Assembly: GCF_006483445.1 (NCBI RefSeq)
Contig: NZ_PPPT01000205.1
Coordinates: forward strand, 1 to 38,168
From: Bradyrhizobium guangdongense
GTDB taxonomy: Bacteria > Pseudomonadota > Alphaproteobacteria > Rhizobiales > Xanthobacteraceae
Reading direction: 5' to 3'
DNA: 38,168 nucleotides
Below the pieces are notes generated by a model. It did not search any database and was not told the DNA's origin. It saw nothing but the letters and a program-made list of their open reading frames with translations. The position numbers and the translations under genes were made by a program. Of the stretch, positions 22,179-29,660 are shown in pieces; position 1 is the stretch's first letter, and every line of letters starts with the position of its first letter.

Positions 22179-23573
22179 ATGTGCGGCCCGTCCCATCCCG
22201 CGCAATTCCCTTCATTCGCCAGCTTTTCGCGCCGCGCTCTCGCAGGGCTCACGCTCGGCTTTGCCCTCGCGGCAAGCTCCGCCATGGCCGGCGGCACGCC
22301 GGTCGATTGCGTGCTCGGAACCAAGGAGGCGCCGGACCGGCTGATCGCCGCCTGCACCACCATTATCGATCAATCCGCGAACTCCGCCGCCGATCGCTCG
22401 TCCGCGCTGGTCGTGCGCGCCGATGCCAATGCCCGCACCTCCGGCGGGCTTTCCGATGCCCTGAAGGACCTCGACCGCGCCATCGCGCTCGATGGCAAGA
22501 ATGCAAAGGCTTTTCGCTTGCGTGGCGATCTCTTGCGCGAGGCCGGCGGCGATCTCAACCGCGCCGCGGCCGATCTCACCAAGGCGATCGAGCTCGACCC
22601 GCAGGATGCCGAAGCCTTTGGGCTGCGCGGCGTCGTCTACACCAACCAGCGCCGGCTCGACCGCGCGCTCGCCGATTACGACCAGGCGATCAAGCTGAAG
22701 CCGGACGACGCCCAGGCCTGGTCCGACCGCGGCACGACCTTCTATCTCGGCGGCAGCTACGAGAAGGCGATTGGGGATCTCGATGAGGCGCTGCGGCTCG
22801 ATCCGAACCGGGCGCGCAGCTACACCAACCGCGGCGCGGCCTACAAGAAGCTCGGGCAGCTCGAGAAGGCCATTGCCGACGACAGCGAGGCGATCCGGCT
22901 CGATCCCAAGGTTGCCGAGTATTACGACAATCGCGGCCTGACCTATGCCGCGATGAAGGAGTACGACAAGGCGATCGCCGATTACGACCAGGCGATCCGC
23001 ATGGAGCAGCGGCCGAATTTCTTGACCAATCGCGGCGATTCCTACCAGTTCAAGGGCGAGCTCGGTGCCGCCTTGAGCGACTACGATGCGGCACTCCGCC
23101 TCAACCCGAATTTCGCGCTGACCTACAACAACCGCGCCGTGCTCTACAAGAAGATGGGCGAGCGCAAGAAGGCGCTGGCTGATTACGAGACCGCGCTGCG
23201 GCTCGATCCCGGCAACGAGAATGCAGCCAACGGCCGCCGCATCATGATCGCGGAGATCGCAAAGTTCGGCGCCGAGCCGTCGCGTCCGCTGCAGGCGAAT
23301 TCCGGCAACGGCCCGTCCTTCGATTGCGCGACGGCCAGGCGCGAGGTCGAGAAGATGATCTGCGCCGATCCGCAACTTGGCGTGCTCGACCGCCAGATCG
23401 CCGACACTTATGCGCGCGTGCTGAAGGGCGTGAGCGGCCGTTCCGCAAACGATTTGCGCAAGACCCAGCGCGATTTCCTCGCCACCCGCAACACCGCCTA
23501 CGGCCGCCCCGGCTACGATTTGAAGAAGGCCATGCAGGAGCGCTTGCAGCGGCTGAGCGCGCTGGATGGGTAG
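22179..23573 (+). CDS. TPR protein with LprI-like C-terminal domain (long paralogue)
   Basis: 464 residues, exported (hydrophobic stretch ALAGLTLGFALAASSAMA, cleavage near 38). About eight to nine TPR units run from about residue 75 to 370, with regular D-x-A-I-x-L-x-P spacing (for example ADYDQAIKLKPDDAQAWSDRG and DEALRLDPNRARSYTNRG). The end is an LprI-like domain, FDCATARREVEKMICADPQLG, closing with YGRPGYDLKKAMQERL. Probably a periplasmic scaffold or inhibitor. ATG 22179 has GGAG eight bases upstream; a TTG six bases earlier is too close to it. Domain order matches the preceding gene, pointing to duplication with later gain or loss of repeats. Confidence 0.87.
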   Translation: MCGPSHPAQFPSFASFSRRALAGLTLGFALAASSAMAGGTPVDCVLGTKEAPDRLIAACTTIIDQSANSAADRSSALVVRADANARTSGGLSDALKDLDRAIALDGKNAKAFRLRGDLLREAGGDLNRAAADLTKAIELDPQDAEAFGLRGVVYTNQRRLDRALADYDQAIKLKPDDAQAWSDRGTTFYLGGSYEKAIGDLDEALRLDPNRARSYTNRGAAYKKLGQLEKAIADDSEAIRLDPKVAEYYDNRGLTYAAMKEYDKAIADYDQAIRMEQRPNFLTNRGDSYQFKGELGAALSDYDAALRLNPNFALTYNNRAVLYKKMGERKKALADYETALRLDPGNENAANGRRIMIAEIAKFGAEPSRPLQANSGNGPSFDCATARREVEKMICADPQLGVLDRQIADTYARVLKGVSGRSANDLRKTQRDFLATRNTAYGRPGYDLKKAMQERLQRLSALDG

Positions 23574-23584
23574 AGCTCTTTCTT

Positions 23585-23752
23585 CACCTCGCCCCGCTTG
23601 CGGGGAGAGGTCGCGCCGAAGGCGCGGGTGAGGGGGAGCCTCGGCGAGTTCGTCTGTCACTGTGATTGGGGATGCAGCCCCTCACCCCAACCCTCTCAGC
23701 GCGAGCAAAGCCCGTCGCGGCCCCGTAAGAACGGGGAGAGGGAGAAGGGGGC
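23585..23752. repeat. Palindromic intergenic repeats, family G
   Basis: Two facing units: CCTCGCCCCGCTTGCGGGG ... GGTGAGGGGGAG and CCCCTCACCCCAACCCTCTC ... CGGGGAGAGGGAGAAGGGGG. They take up most of the 307 bases between the TPR gene and prpE (23574-23880). The remainder holds only a GATCCTGATC sequence near 23805 and the prpE ribosome binding site. Confidence 0.7.
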
Positions 23753-23880
23753 TTGAACCGCGGCCCGTTCCCGGGAAAATACCGCCCAACAAGGCTGGGC
23801 AATTGATCCTGATCATGTGCCGGAATTCGTTCCGGTGGTCAGGTCAAGGCCAGTCAAGAAGATCAGGCGGGAGCGGTTTT

Positions 23881-25791
23881 ATGAACGTCCAGGGAAAGAG
23901 TGCCTACCACGAAATTCATGCGCGCTCGCTGGCCGATCCGGAGGGTTTTTGGGCCGAAGCCGCCAGGGAGATCGACTGGATCGAGCCTGCCAAGAAGGTC
24001 TTCGATCCCACCCAGGGCACCTATGGCCGATGGTTCGCCGGTGCCGTCGTCAACACCTGCTACAACGCACTCGATCGCCATGTCGCAGGCGGACGCGCCG
24101 ACCAGCTTGCGCTGATCCACGATTCCCCGCTCACCGGGTCCGTTACAAAACTCACCTATGCCGAGCTGTTGACGGAGGTGCAGGCGCTCGGCGCCATCAT
24201 GCAGGAGTTCGGCGTCGCCAAGGGCGACCGTGTGCTTCTCTACATGCCGATGGTGCCGGAGGCGGTGGTTGCGATGCTCGCTTGCGCGCGCATCGGTGCC
24301 GTGCATTCGGTGGTGTTCGGCGGCTTCGCGGCGAAAGAGCTCGCCACCCGCATCGACGATGCGCAGCCAAAACTGATCCTGTCGGCGAGCTGCGGCATCG
24401 AGCCCGGCCGCATCGTGCACTACAAGCCGCTGCTCGACGAAGCCATCAATCTCTCGACGGCAAAGCCGAAGGCCTGCATTGTGCTGCAACGTCCGCAGCA
24501 CATTTGCGCGCTCACGCCCGGCCGCGACTATGATTGGGCGAGCCTGCGGCGCAAGGCGCTCAACGAGGGCAAGAGCGCCGCATGCGTGCCGGTCGCCGCG
24601 ACCGATCCGCTCTACATCCTCTATACCTCAGGCACGACCGGCATCCCCAAGGGCGTGGTGCGCGACAATGGCGGCCATCTCGTCGCGGTGAAATGGTCGA
24701 TGTTCAATCTCTACGGCGTCAAGCCGGGTGAGGTGTGGTGGTGCGGCTCCGACATCGGCTGGGTGGTCGGCCACAGCTACATCGTCTATGGCCCGCTGCT
24801 GCATGGCGCGACCACGGTCATGTATGAGGGCAAGCCGGTCGGCACGCCCGATGCCGGCGCGTTCTGGCGCGTCATCAGCGAGCACAAGGCGGTCGCGCTG
24901 TTCACCGCGCCGACCGCGTTCCGTGCGATCCGCAAAGAGGACCCGGAGGGCAAATTCATCCGGCAATATGACCTGTCGAAGTTCCGCACCCTGTTCCTCG
25001 CCGGCGAGCGCGCCGATCCTCCGACGGTGGAGTGGGCAGAGCAGCAGTTGAAGGTGCCGGTCATCGACCATTGGTGGCAGACCGAAACAGGCTGGTGCAT
25101 CGCCGGCAATCCGGTCGGGCTCGGCATGCTGCCGGTGAAGCACGGCTCGCCGACCGTGCCGATGCCGGGCTACCAGGTCGACGTCGTCGACGAAGCGGCA
25201 AAACCCGTGGGCGCCAACACCATGGGCTCGATCGTCATCAAGCTGCCGATGCCGCCGGGCTGCCTGCCGACGCTGTGGAATCAGGACGAGCGTTTCAAGG
25301 AAGCCTATCTCACCGAATTCCCCGGCTACTACAAAACCTCCGACGCCGGCTACAAGGACGAGGACGGCTATGTCTGGGTGATGGGCCGCACCGACGACAT
25401 CATCAATGTCGCCGGTCACCGCCTCTCCACAGGCGGCATGGAGGAGATTCTCGCCTCGCACGCCGATGTCGCCGAATGCGCGGTGCTCGGCATCAAGGAC
25501 GCCATCAAGGGCGAGGTGCCCTGCGGCTTCCTGGTGCTGAAGGCCGGCGTGAAGCGACCGCCCGCCGAGATCGAGAAGGAGATCATCGCGCTGGTGCGCG
25601 ACAAGCTCGGCCCTGTCGCCGCCTTCAAGCTCGCGATCACCGTCGGCCGTCTGCCCAAGACGCGCTCTGGCAAAATCCTGCGTGGCACCATCAAGAAGAT
25701 CGCCGACGGCGAGACGTGGACGATGCCCGCGACGATCGAAGACCCCAAGGTTCTGGAGGAGATCGGGGATGCGTTGAAGGGCAGGGTGTAA
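23881..25791 (+). CDS. prpE: Propionyl-CoA synthetase
   Basis: 636 residues, an ANL-superfamily adenylate-forming ligase that makes propionyl-CoA from propionate, ATP and CoA. The N-terminal acetyl-CoA-synthetase-type cap (YHEIHARSLADPEGFWAEAAREIDW) is present. Then come YTSGTTGIPKGVVRDNGGH (ATP/phosphate loop), WWQTETGWCI, YYKTSDAGYKDEDGYVWVMG, GRTDDIINVAGHRLSTGGMEE and the C-terminal LPKTRSGKILR, whose K598 is the catalytic and acetylation-controlled lysine. RDNGGH and the overall length favour PrpE over acetyl-CoA synthetase. ATG 23881 follows CGGGAG. It is followed by a hairpin repeat that may terminate it. Confidence 0.93.
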   Translation: MNVQGKSAYHEIHARSLADPEGFWAEAAREIDWIEPAKKVFDPTQGTYGRWFAGAVVNTCYNALDRHVAGGRADQLALIHDSPLTGSVTKLTYAELLTEVQALGAIMQEFGVAKGDRVLLYMPMVPEAVVAMLACARIGAVHSVVFGGFAAKELATRIDDAQPKLILSASCGIEPGRIVHYKPLLDEAINLSTAKPKACIVLQRPQHICALTPGRDYDWASLRRKALNEGKSAACVPVAATDPLYILYTSGTTGIPKGVVRDNGGHLVAVKWSMFNLYGVKPGEVWWCGSDIGWVVGHSYIVYGPLLHGATTVMYEGKPVGTPDAGAFWRVISEHKAVALFTAPTAFRAIRKEDPEGKFIRQYDLSKFRTLFLAGERADPPTVEWAEQQLKVPVIDHWWQTETGWCIAGNPVGLGMLPVKHGSPTVPMPGYQVDVVDEAAKPVGANTMGSIVIKLPMPPGCLPTLWNQDERFKEAYLTEFPGYYKTSDAGYKDEDGYVWVMGRTDDIINVAGHRLSTGGMEEILASHADVAECAVLGIKDAIKGEVPCGFLVLKAGVKRPPAEIEKEIIALVRDKLGPVAAFKLAITVGRLPKTRSGKILRGTIKKIADGETWTMPATIEDPKVLEEIGDALKGRV

Positions 25792-25800
25792 TTTTTTGCT

Positions 25801-25840
25801 GTCATTCCGGGGCGATGCGAAGCATCGAACCCGGAATGAC
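25801..25840. repeat. Palindromic repeat, family H, possible prpE terminator
   Basis: GTCATTCCGG at the start and CCGGAATGAC at the end, with an inner CGATGC-GAA-GCATCG hairpin. It is 40 bases long and begins nine bases after the prpE stop. Confidence 0.7.
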
Positions 25841-25903
25841 GGTGCAAGGGACTTACAATCTCCTCATTCCGCGCTAGAAGTGCCCGCAATTGAGGGACCC
25901 TGC

Positions 25904-26173
25904 ATGCCATTTTCCGCCGTTCCGCGCATTCTCACCGCAGCCCTGCTCGCCCTCGTGCTCGCTGCCTGCGCCGCGCGTAACCAGAATCCGGTGGCTGTTG
26001 GCAATGACGACGACGATGCCGTCTGCCAGGGCCGCGGCTATCCGCAGGGCTCGCCCGAATACGTTGCCTGCCGCAAGGACCGCGACGTGCAGCGCAACGC
26101 AGCCACCGCCCGTTCCGACCGCCGCCAGCGCGATCTCGGCGAGTATATGCTAAACAATCCGGTGCGCCCGTAA
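25904..26173 (+). CDS. Small lipoprotein
   Basis: 89 residues. The lipobox is at residues 19-22 (LAAC, from ALLALVLAACAA), so C22 should be lipidated. The mature part has an acidic DDDDAVCQGRGYPQGSPEYVAC stretch and a very basic tail (KDRDVQRNAATARSDRRQRD). Two further cysteines could pair. No named domain. ATG 25904 follows GAGGG. It is encoded 18 bases before the DUF6494 gene on the same strand, probably in one transcript. Confidence 0.8.
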   Translation: MPFSAVPRILTAALLALVLAACAARNQNPVAVGNDDDDAVCQGRGYPQGSPEYVACRKDRDVQRNAATARSDRRQRDLGEYMLNNPVRP

Positions 26174-26191
26174 GACTGCAAGGAGGCCGTC

Positions 26192-26398
26192 ATGAACGAA
26201 GATCTGTTCAACACCAGCCTGCGCAAATTCCTGAAGCAGGTCGGCGTCACCTCACAGCGCGAGATCGAGAAGGCGGTGCGCGATGCGATCGCGGCCGGCA
26301 AAATCAAGGGGCACGAGAAGCTGAGAGCGAAGATGGTGCTGACCATCGACAGCGTCGGTCTCAGCCATGAGGTGGGCGAGGAGATCGAGCTGGGATAA
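26192..26398 (+). CDS. DUF6494 family small protein
   Basis: 68 residues, beginning MNEDLFNTSLRKFLKQVGVTSQREIEKAVRD, which fits the small DUF6494 family of proteobacteria. Mixed alpha and beta, cytosolic, no catalytic motif. AGGAGG sits five bases before the ATG, a near-ideal ribosome binding site. Function unknown. It is followed by the regulatory region of the guanidine operon, which is independent of it. Confidence 0.85.
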   Translation: MNEDLFNTSLRKFLKQVGVTSQREIEKAVRDAIAAGKIKGHEKLRAKMVLTIDSVGLSHEVGEEIELG

Positions 26399-26586
26399 CG
26401 GCAGCTCGGCGTCGAGCAGCTCTGGAGGATGATGGACCCGCCGCGCTCGAACCAACATCGAGAGCCGAGGCTTGCGCCTCGTCGTCCTCCGTCAGCGCCC
26501 GCATACTTTGCCCGCGGGGCGTTCGGACTGCCAACCTTTTAGGCAGGTCCGGTTTCCCGTTCCTCTGAAGCACAAGCGCTTTTCTC
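26399..26586. promoter_or_regulatory. Upstream region of the guanidine operon
   Basis: 188 bases before the sigma-54 promoter, where an enhancer-binding activator would be expected. Two inverted repeats are seen: CGAGGC-TTGC-GCCTCG (26466-26481) and GGACTGCC / GGCAGGTCC (26525-26532 / 26542-26550, one bulge). Neither is a clear NtrC consensus; either could instead end the DUF6494 transcript. Confidence 0.4.
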
Positions 26587-26602
26587 TGGCACGGCGATTG
26601 CT
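26587..26602 (+). promoter_or_regulatory. Sigma-54 (RpoN) promoter
   Basis: TGGCACG-N4-TTGCT fits the -24/-12 consensus closely, with GG and GC separated by exactly ten bases. Transcription would start near 26613, a few bases before the riboswitch. This implies activation by an NtrC-type enhancer-binding protein. Confidence 0.75.
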
Positions 26603-26617
26603 ACTATGGCTGCAGAG

Positions 26618-26720
26618 TTGGCAGCTAGGGTTCCGGTTTCCGCGAGGGAATGTCTGGTCCGAGAGTTGCCGCCAGGGGGTGAGCCCCTGGTGCACGGCGG
26701 GATAAAAGCCCGGGAGACCT
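26618..26720 (+). ncRNA. Guanidine-I riboswitch (ykkC class)
   Basis: All the conserved blocks of the ykkC-yxkD RNA are present in order: CTAGGGTTCCGG (26625-26636), TGGTCCGAGAG (26655-26665), a variable GC-rich hairpin GCCAGGGGGTGAGCCCCTGG, then ACGGCGGGATAAAAGCCCGG closed by GAGA (to 26717). The class binds free guanidinium and turns on guanidine export or breakdown genes. It lies about 90 bases before the ABC binding-protein gene. The boundaries are approximate by a few bases. Confidence 0.93.
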
Positions 26721-26773
26721 CAGTGGCCGCGTTTGGCAGGCACTAGGTCGTCGTTTCCCAGTGCTCTCGATTG

Positions 26774-26807
26774 CCAGTCCGCGGTCATCAAACCGATGAG
26801 GGACTGG
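26774..26807 (+). promoter_or_regulatory. Hairpin sequestering the ribosome binding site of the ABC binding-protein gene
   Basis: CCAGTCC (26774-26780) pairs with GGACTGG (26801-26807); the second arm overlaps the GAGGGA ribosome binding site at 26798-26803, three to eight bases before ATG 26810. No terminator-like T-run follows the aptamer, so translational control of this kind is the likely output. Confidence 0.5.
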
Positions 26808-26809
26808 AA

Positions 26810-27880
26810 ATGCGAACCCTGAAAAACCTGCTCATTGCCGTTGCTGCCACCGGCCTGCTGGCGACGTCCGCGACGTCGCCCGCGCTCGCCGAGAAGAAAA
26901 AAGAATTCAACATCGCCTGGACGATCTACGTCGGCTGGATGCCGTGGCCCTACGCTGCGGAAGCCGGCATCGTGAAGAAATGGGCCGACAAATACGGCAT
27001 CAAGATCAACGTCACCCAGATCAACGACTACGTCGAATCGATCAACCAGTACACCGCCGGAAAATTCGACGGCGTCACCGTCACCAACATGGACGCGTTG
27101 ACGATCCCCGCCGCCGGTGGCGTCGACACCACCGCCATCATCATGGGCGACTATTCGAACGGCAATGACGGTGTCGTGCTCAAGAAGGGCAAGACGCTCG
27201 CCGACATCAAGGGCCAAAAGATCAACCTCGTCGAGCTGTCGGTGTCGCACTATCTGCTCGCGCGCGGGCTCGGCACGGTGAAGCTCGCCGAGAAGGATAT
27301 CAAGACCGTCAACACCTCGGATGCCGACATCGTCGCGGCCGCCAAGTCCAAGGACTCGACTGCGATCGTCACCTGGAATCCGCAGCTCCTCGAGGTCAAG
27401 GCGGAACCGGGCGCCACGCTGGTCTACGATTCCAGCAAGATCCCCGGCGAGATCGAGGACCTGCTCGTCGTCAGCACCACGACGCTGAAGGACAATCCCG
27501 ATCTCGCCAAGGCGCTGGTGGGCATCTGGTACGAGACCATCGCGCTGATGAAGGACGGCGGCGAGAAGGGCAAGACCGCGCGCGAGGCGATGGCCAAGCT
27601 CTCGGGCACCGATCTTGCGGGCTTCGAGGCCCAGCTCAAGACCACCTATATGTACTACGAGCCGAAGGACGCCGTCGCCTTCATGACCGGTCCCGAGTTG
27701 CCGAAGATCATGGACACCGTGCGCGGCTTCTGCTTCGAGCACAATCTGCTCGGCGAGAACGTCAAGTCCAAGGATGCCGTCGGCATCGAGACGCCGGGCA
27801 AGACGCTGGGCTCGACCAAGAACGTCAAGCTCCGTTTCGACCCCAGCTACATGAAGCTCGCGGCGGACGGGAAGCTGTAG
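26810..27880 (+). CDS. ABC transporter substrate-binding protein, probable guanidine importer
   Basis: 356 residues, signal peptide to about residue 28 (AATGLLATSATSPALA), periplasmic. It has the NMT1/SsuA/TauA-type fold used for nitrate, sulfonate and taurine uptake: WTIYVGWMPWPYAAEAGIVKKWADKYGI, then INQYTAGKFDGVTVTNMDAL and VELSVSHYLLARGL. Homology names such as taurine or nitrate binding protein are therefore unreliable for the ligand. The guanidine riboswitch directly in front and a guanidine-hydrolase candidate downstream make guanidinium, or a close derivative, the likely ligand. ATG 26810 has GAGGGA upstream; a start at 26771 has no signal peptide context. Confidence 0.9.
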   Translation: MRTLKNLLIAVAATGLLATSATSPALAEKKKEFNIAWTIYVGWMPWPYAAEAGIVKKWADKYGIKINVTQINDYVESINQYTAGKFDGVTVTNMDALTIPAAGGVDTTAIIMGDYSNGNDGVVLKKGKTLADIKGQKINLVELSVSHYLLARGLGTVKLAEKDIKTVNTSDADIVAAAKSKDSTAIVTWNPQLLEVKAEPGATLVYDSSKIPGEIEDLLVVSTTTLKDNPDLAKALVGIWYETIALMKDGGEKGKTAREAMAKLSGTDLAGFEAQLKTTYMYYEPKDAVAFMTGPELPKIMDTVRGFCFEHNLLGENVKSKDAVGIETPGKTLGSTKNVKLRFDPSYMKLAADGKL

Positions 27881-27887
27881 CCTCGAC

Positions 27888-27926
27888 GGAACGAGATGGG
27901 ATGCCGGAGTTGCGCTGCCTCGTTCC
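27888..27926 (+). other. Intercistronic stem-loop after the binding-protein gene
   Basis: GGAACGAG (27888-27895) and CTCGTTCC (27919-27926) pair perfectly around 23 bases. It sits in the 158-base gap before the permease gene and lacks a T-run. Such structures often stabilise the upstream part of ABC operon messages and raise the level of binding protein. Confidence 0.4.
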
Positions 27927-28038
27927 GCATGCGGGGCGAGGTAGTGTCGCGGCCGGCCCGTCGATCCGATATGGCCAGGCTGCAGTCGCTTGAACCGATA
28001 CCCAGCGCGACTCGTTTGTCCGGAGTGGAGGCTTCCTG

Positions 28039-28863
28039 ATGCCACGTGCCATGAACGTCGTGCCCTCACGGGGCAGCCGGATCATTCTGGCATTGCTGCC
28101 GTTCCTGCTGATCGCGCTTGTCTACGTGATCGGCTCGGCGGAGCGGCGTGCCGCCAATCCGGACGACAAGCTGCTGCCGCCGGTTTCGGAGATGGTCGCG
28201 ACGACCAAGCGGCTCGCCGCCGAGCCCGACCGGCGCTCCGGCGAATACGTGCTGTGGGCCGACACTGCGGCGAGCCTCCAGCGCCTGGCGCTCGGGCTCG
28301 GCATCTCCGCGCTCGTCGGGCTGGTGCTGGGGCTTGCGATCGGCCTGTTGCCGGTTGCGGGTGCGAGTTTCGGCACGCTGGTCGCCGTGCTCTCGATGAT
28401 TCCACCCATGGCCGTGCTGCCGATCCTCTTCATCGTGTTCGGCCTCGGCGAATTGTCGAAGGTGGTGCTCATCATCATCGGCGTCACGCCGATGCTGGTC
28501 CGCGATCTCTCGCTCGAGGTCGGGAGCATGCCACGGGAGCAGCTCATCAAGGCGCAGACGCTCGGCGGTTCGACCTGGCAGGTCGCCATTCGGGTGGCGC
28601 TGCCGCAGATCATGCCGCGCCTGATCAAGTGCATGCGGCTGATGATCGGCCCAGCCTTCCTGTTCCTGATCTCGGCGGAAGCGATCGCCGCCGATGTCGG
28701 CCTCGGCTACCGCATCTTCCTGGTCCGCCGCTATCTGTCGATGGACGTGATCCTGCCTTACGTCGCCTGGATCACCCTGCTTGCCTATCTCTTCGATCTC
28801 GCTCTGGTCTTCATCGGCCGCCGCGCCTTTCCCTGGGCCTATGAGCAGGAGGCGCGCCGATGA
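28039..28863 (+). CDS. ABC transporter permease, probable guanidine importer
   Basis: 274 residues, six membrane helices, of the SsuC/TauC/NrtB type. The EAA-type coupling loop is at residues 167-190 (EQLIKAQTLGGSTWQVAIR followed by VALP). The substrate path is formed by helices such as LGISALVGLVLGLAIGLLP and TLVAVLSMIPPMAVLPILF. ATG 28039 has GGAG upstream. Its stop overlaps the ATPase start as ATGA, so the two are translationally coupled. A homodimer would form the channel for the binding protein encoded before it. Confidence 0.93.
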   Translation: MPRAMNVVPSRGSRIILALLPFLLIALVYVIGSAERRAANPDDKLLPPVSEMVATTKRLAAEPDRRSGEYVLWADTAASLQRLALGLGISALVGLVLGLAIGLLPVAGASFGTLVAVLSMIPPMAVLPILFIVFGLGELSKVVLIIIGVTPMLVRDLSLEVGSMPREQLIKAQTLGGSTWQVAIRVALPQIMPRLIKCMRLMIGPAFLFLISAEAIAADVGLGYRIFLVRRYLSMDVILPYVAWITLLAYLFDLALVFIGRRAFPWAYEQEARR

Positions 28864-29633
28864 GCACGCTCTCCTTCAGGAACATCTGGGTCGAATATGG
28901 CGACCAGATCGTGCTGGAACGCATCAATCTCGAGATCGCCTCTGGCACGTTCCTGTCCATCGTCGGGCCGTCGGGCGCCGGCAAGAGCACCTTCCTGCGC
29001 CTGATCCTCGGACAGGAGAAGCCGTCGCAGGGCACGGTCCTGCTTGACGGCAAGCCGTTTCCCGCCGAGCCCGGGCCCGACCGCGGCATCGTGTTCCAGC
29101 GCTACTCGGTGTTTCCGCATCTCACCGTGCTCGGCAACGTGCTGCTGGGTTACGAATTCGCCGAACGTCGGCTCACCGCGCGGCTGCTCGGCGAGCCTCG
29201 ACGCAAGGCGGTCGAGCAGAGCCTCGCATTGATCGAGGCGGTCGGCCTCGGCCCGCACCGCGACAAATATCCGAGCGCGCTGTCCGGCGGCATGCAGCAG
29301 CGGCTCGCGATCGCGCAGGCGCTCGCCAAGCGACCGCGCGTGCTGCTGCTCGACGAGCCGTTCGGCGCGCTCGATCCCGGCACGCGCGCGCAGATGCATG
29401 CGCTGATCAAGCCGTTGTGGCGCGACCTGAAGATGACCATCGTCATGGTCACCCACGACATCAAGGAGGCCTTCGGGCTCGCGACGCGCCTGATTGCGCT
29501 GGACCGCGTCCGCCGCGATCCGCAGGCACCCGAGCGCTTCGGCGCCAGGATCACCTACGACCTCGACCTCACCCGCGATGGCGCGGTGCCCGTGCTGGGC
29601 TTCATCAGGGCCGAGGCGGAAGCCCGTTCATAG
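28860..29633 (+). CDS. ABC transporter ATP-binding protein, probable guanidine importer
   Basis: 257 residues with all nucleotide-binding motifs: Walker A GPSGAGKST (36-44), Q-loop Q80, signature LSGGMQQ (141-147), Walker B VLLLDEP (161-167) with E166, and switch H199 (VTHD). It is closest to the SsuB/TauB/NrtD group. Downstream of the core is a short C-terminal extension (LIALDRVRRDPQAPERFGARITYDLD). It powers the permease encoded just before, with a four-base overlap. The hydrolase gene starts 27 bases after the stop, in the same operon. Confidence 0.95.
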   Translation: MSTLSFRNIWVEYGDQIVLERINLEIASGTFLSIVGPSGAGKSTFLRLILGQEKPSQGTVLLDGKPFPAEPGPDRGIVFQRYSVFPHLTVLGNVLLGYEFAERRLTARLLGEPRRKAVEQSLALIEAVGLGPHRDKYPSALSGGMQQRLAIAQALAKRPRVLLLDEPFGALDPGTRAQMHALIKPLWRDLKMTIVMVTHDIKEAFGLATRLIALDRVRRDPQAPERFGARITYDLDLTRDGAVPVLGFIRAEAEARS

Positions 29634-29660
29634 ACGAAACGACGAAAGGGAGTACCATCC

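Noticed and set aside
23803..23816. FixK2/FNR-like sequence TTGATCCTGATCAT upstream of prpE
   Set aside because: One half-site is imperfect and the distance to a promoter is unknown; too weak to call.
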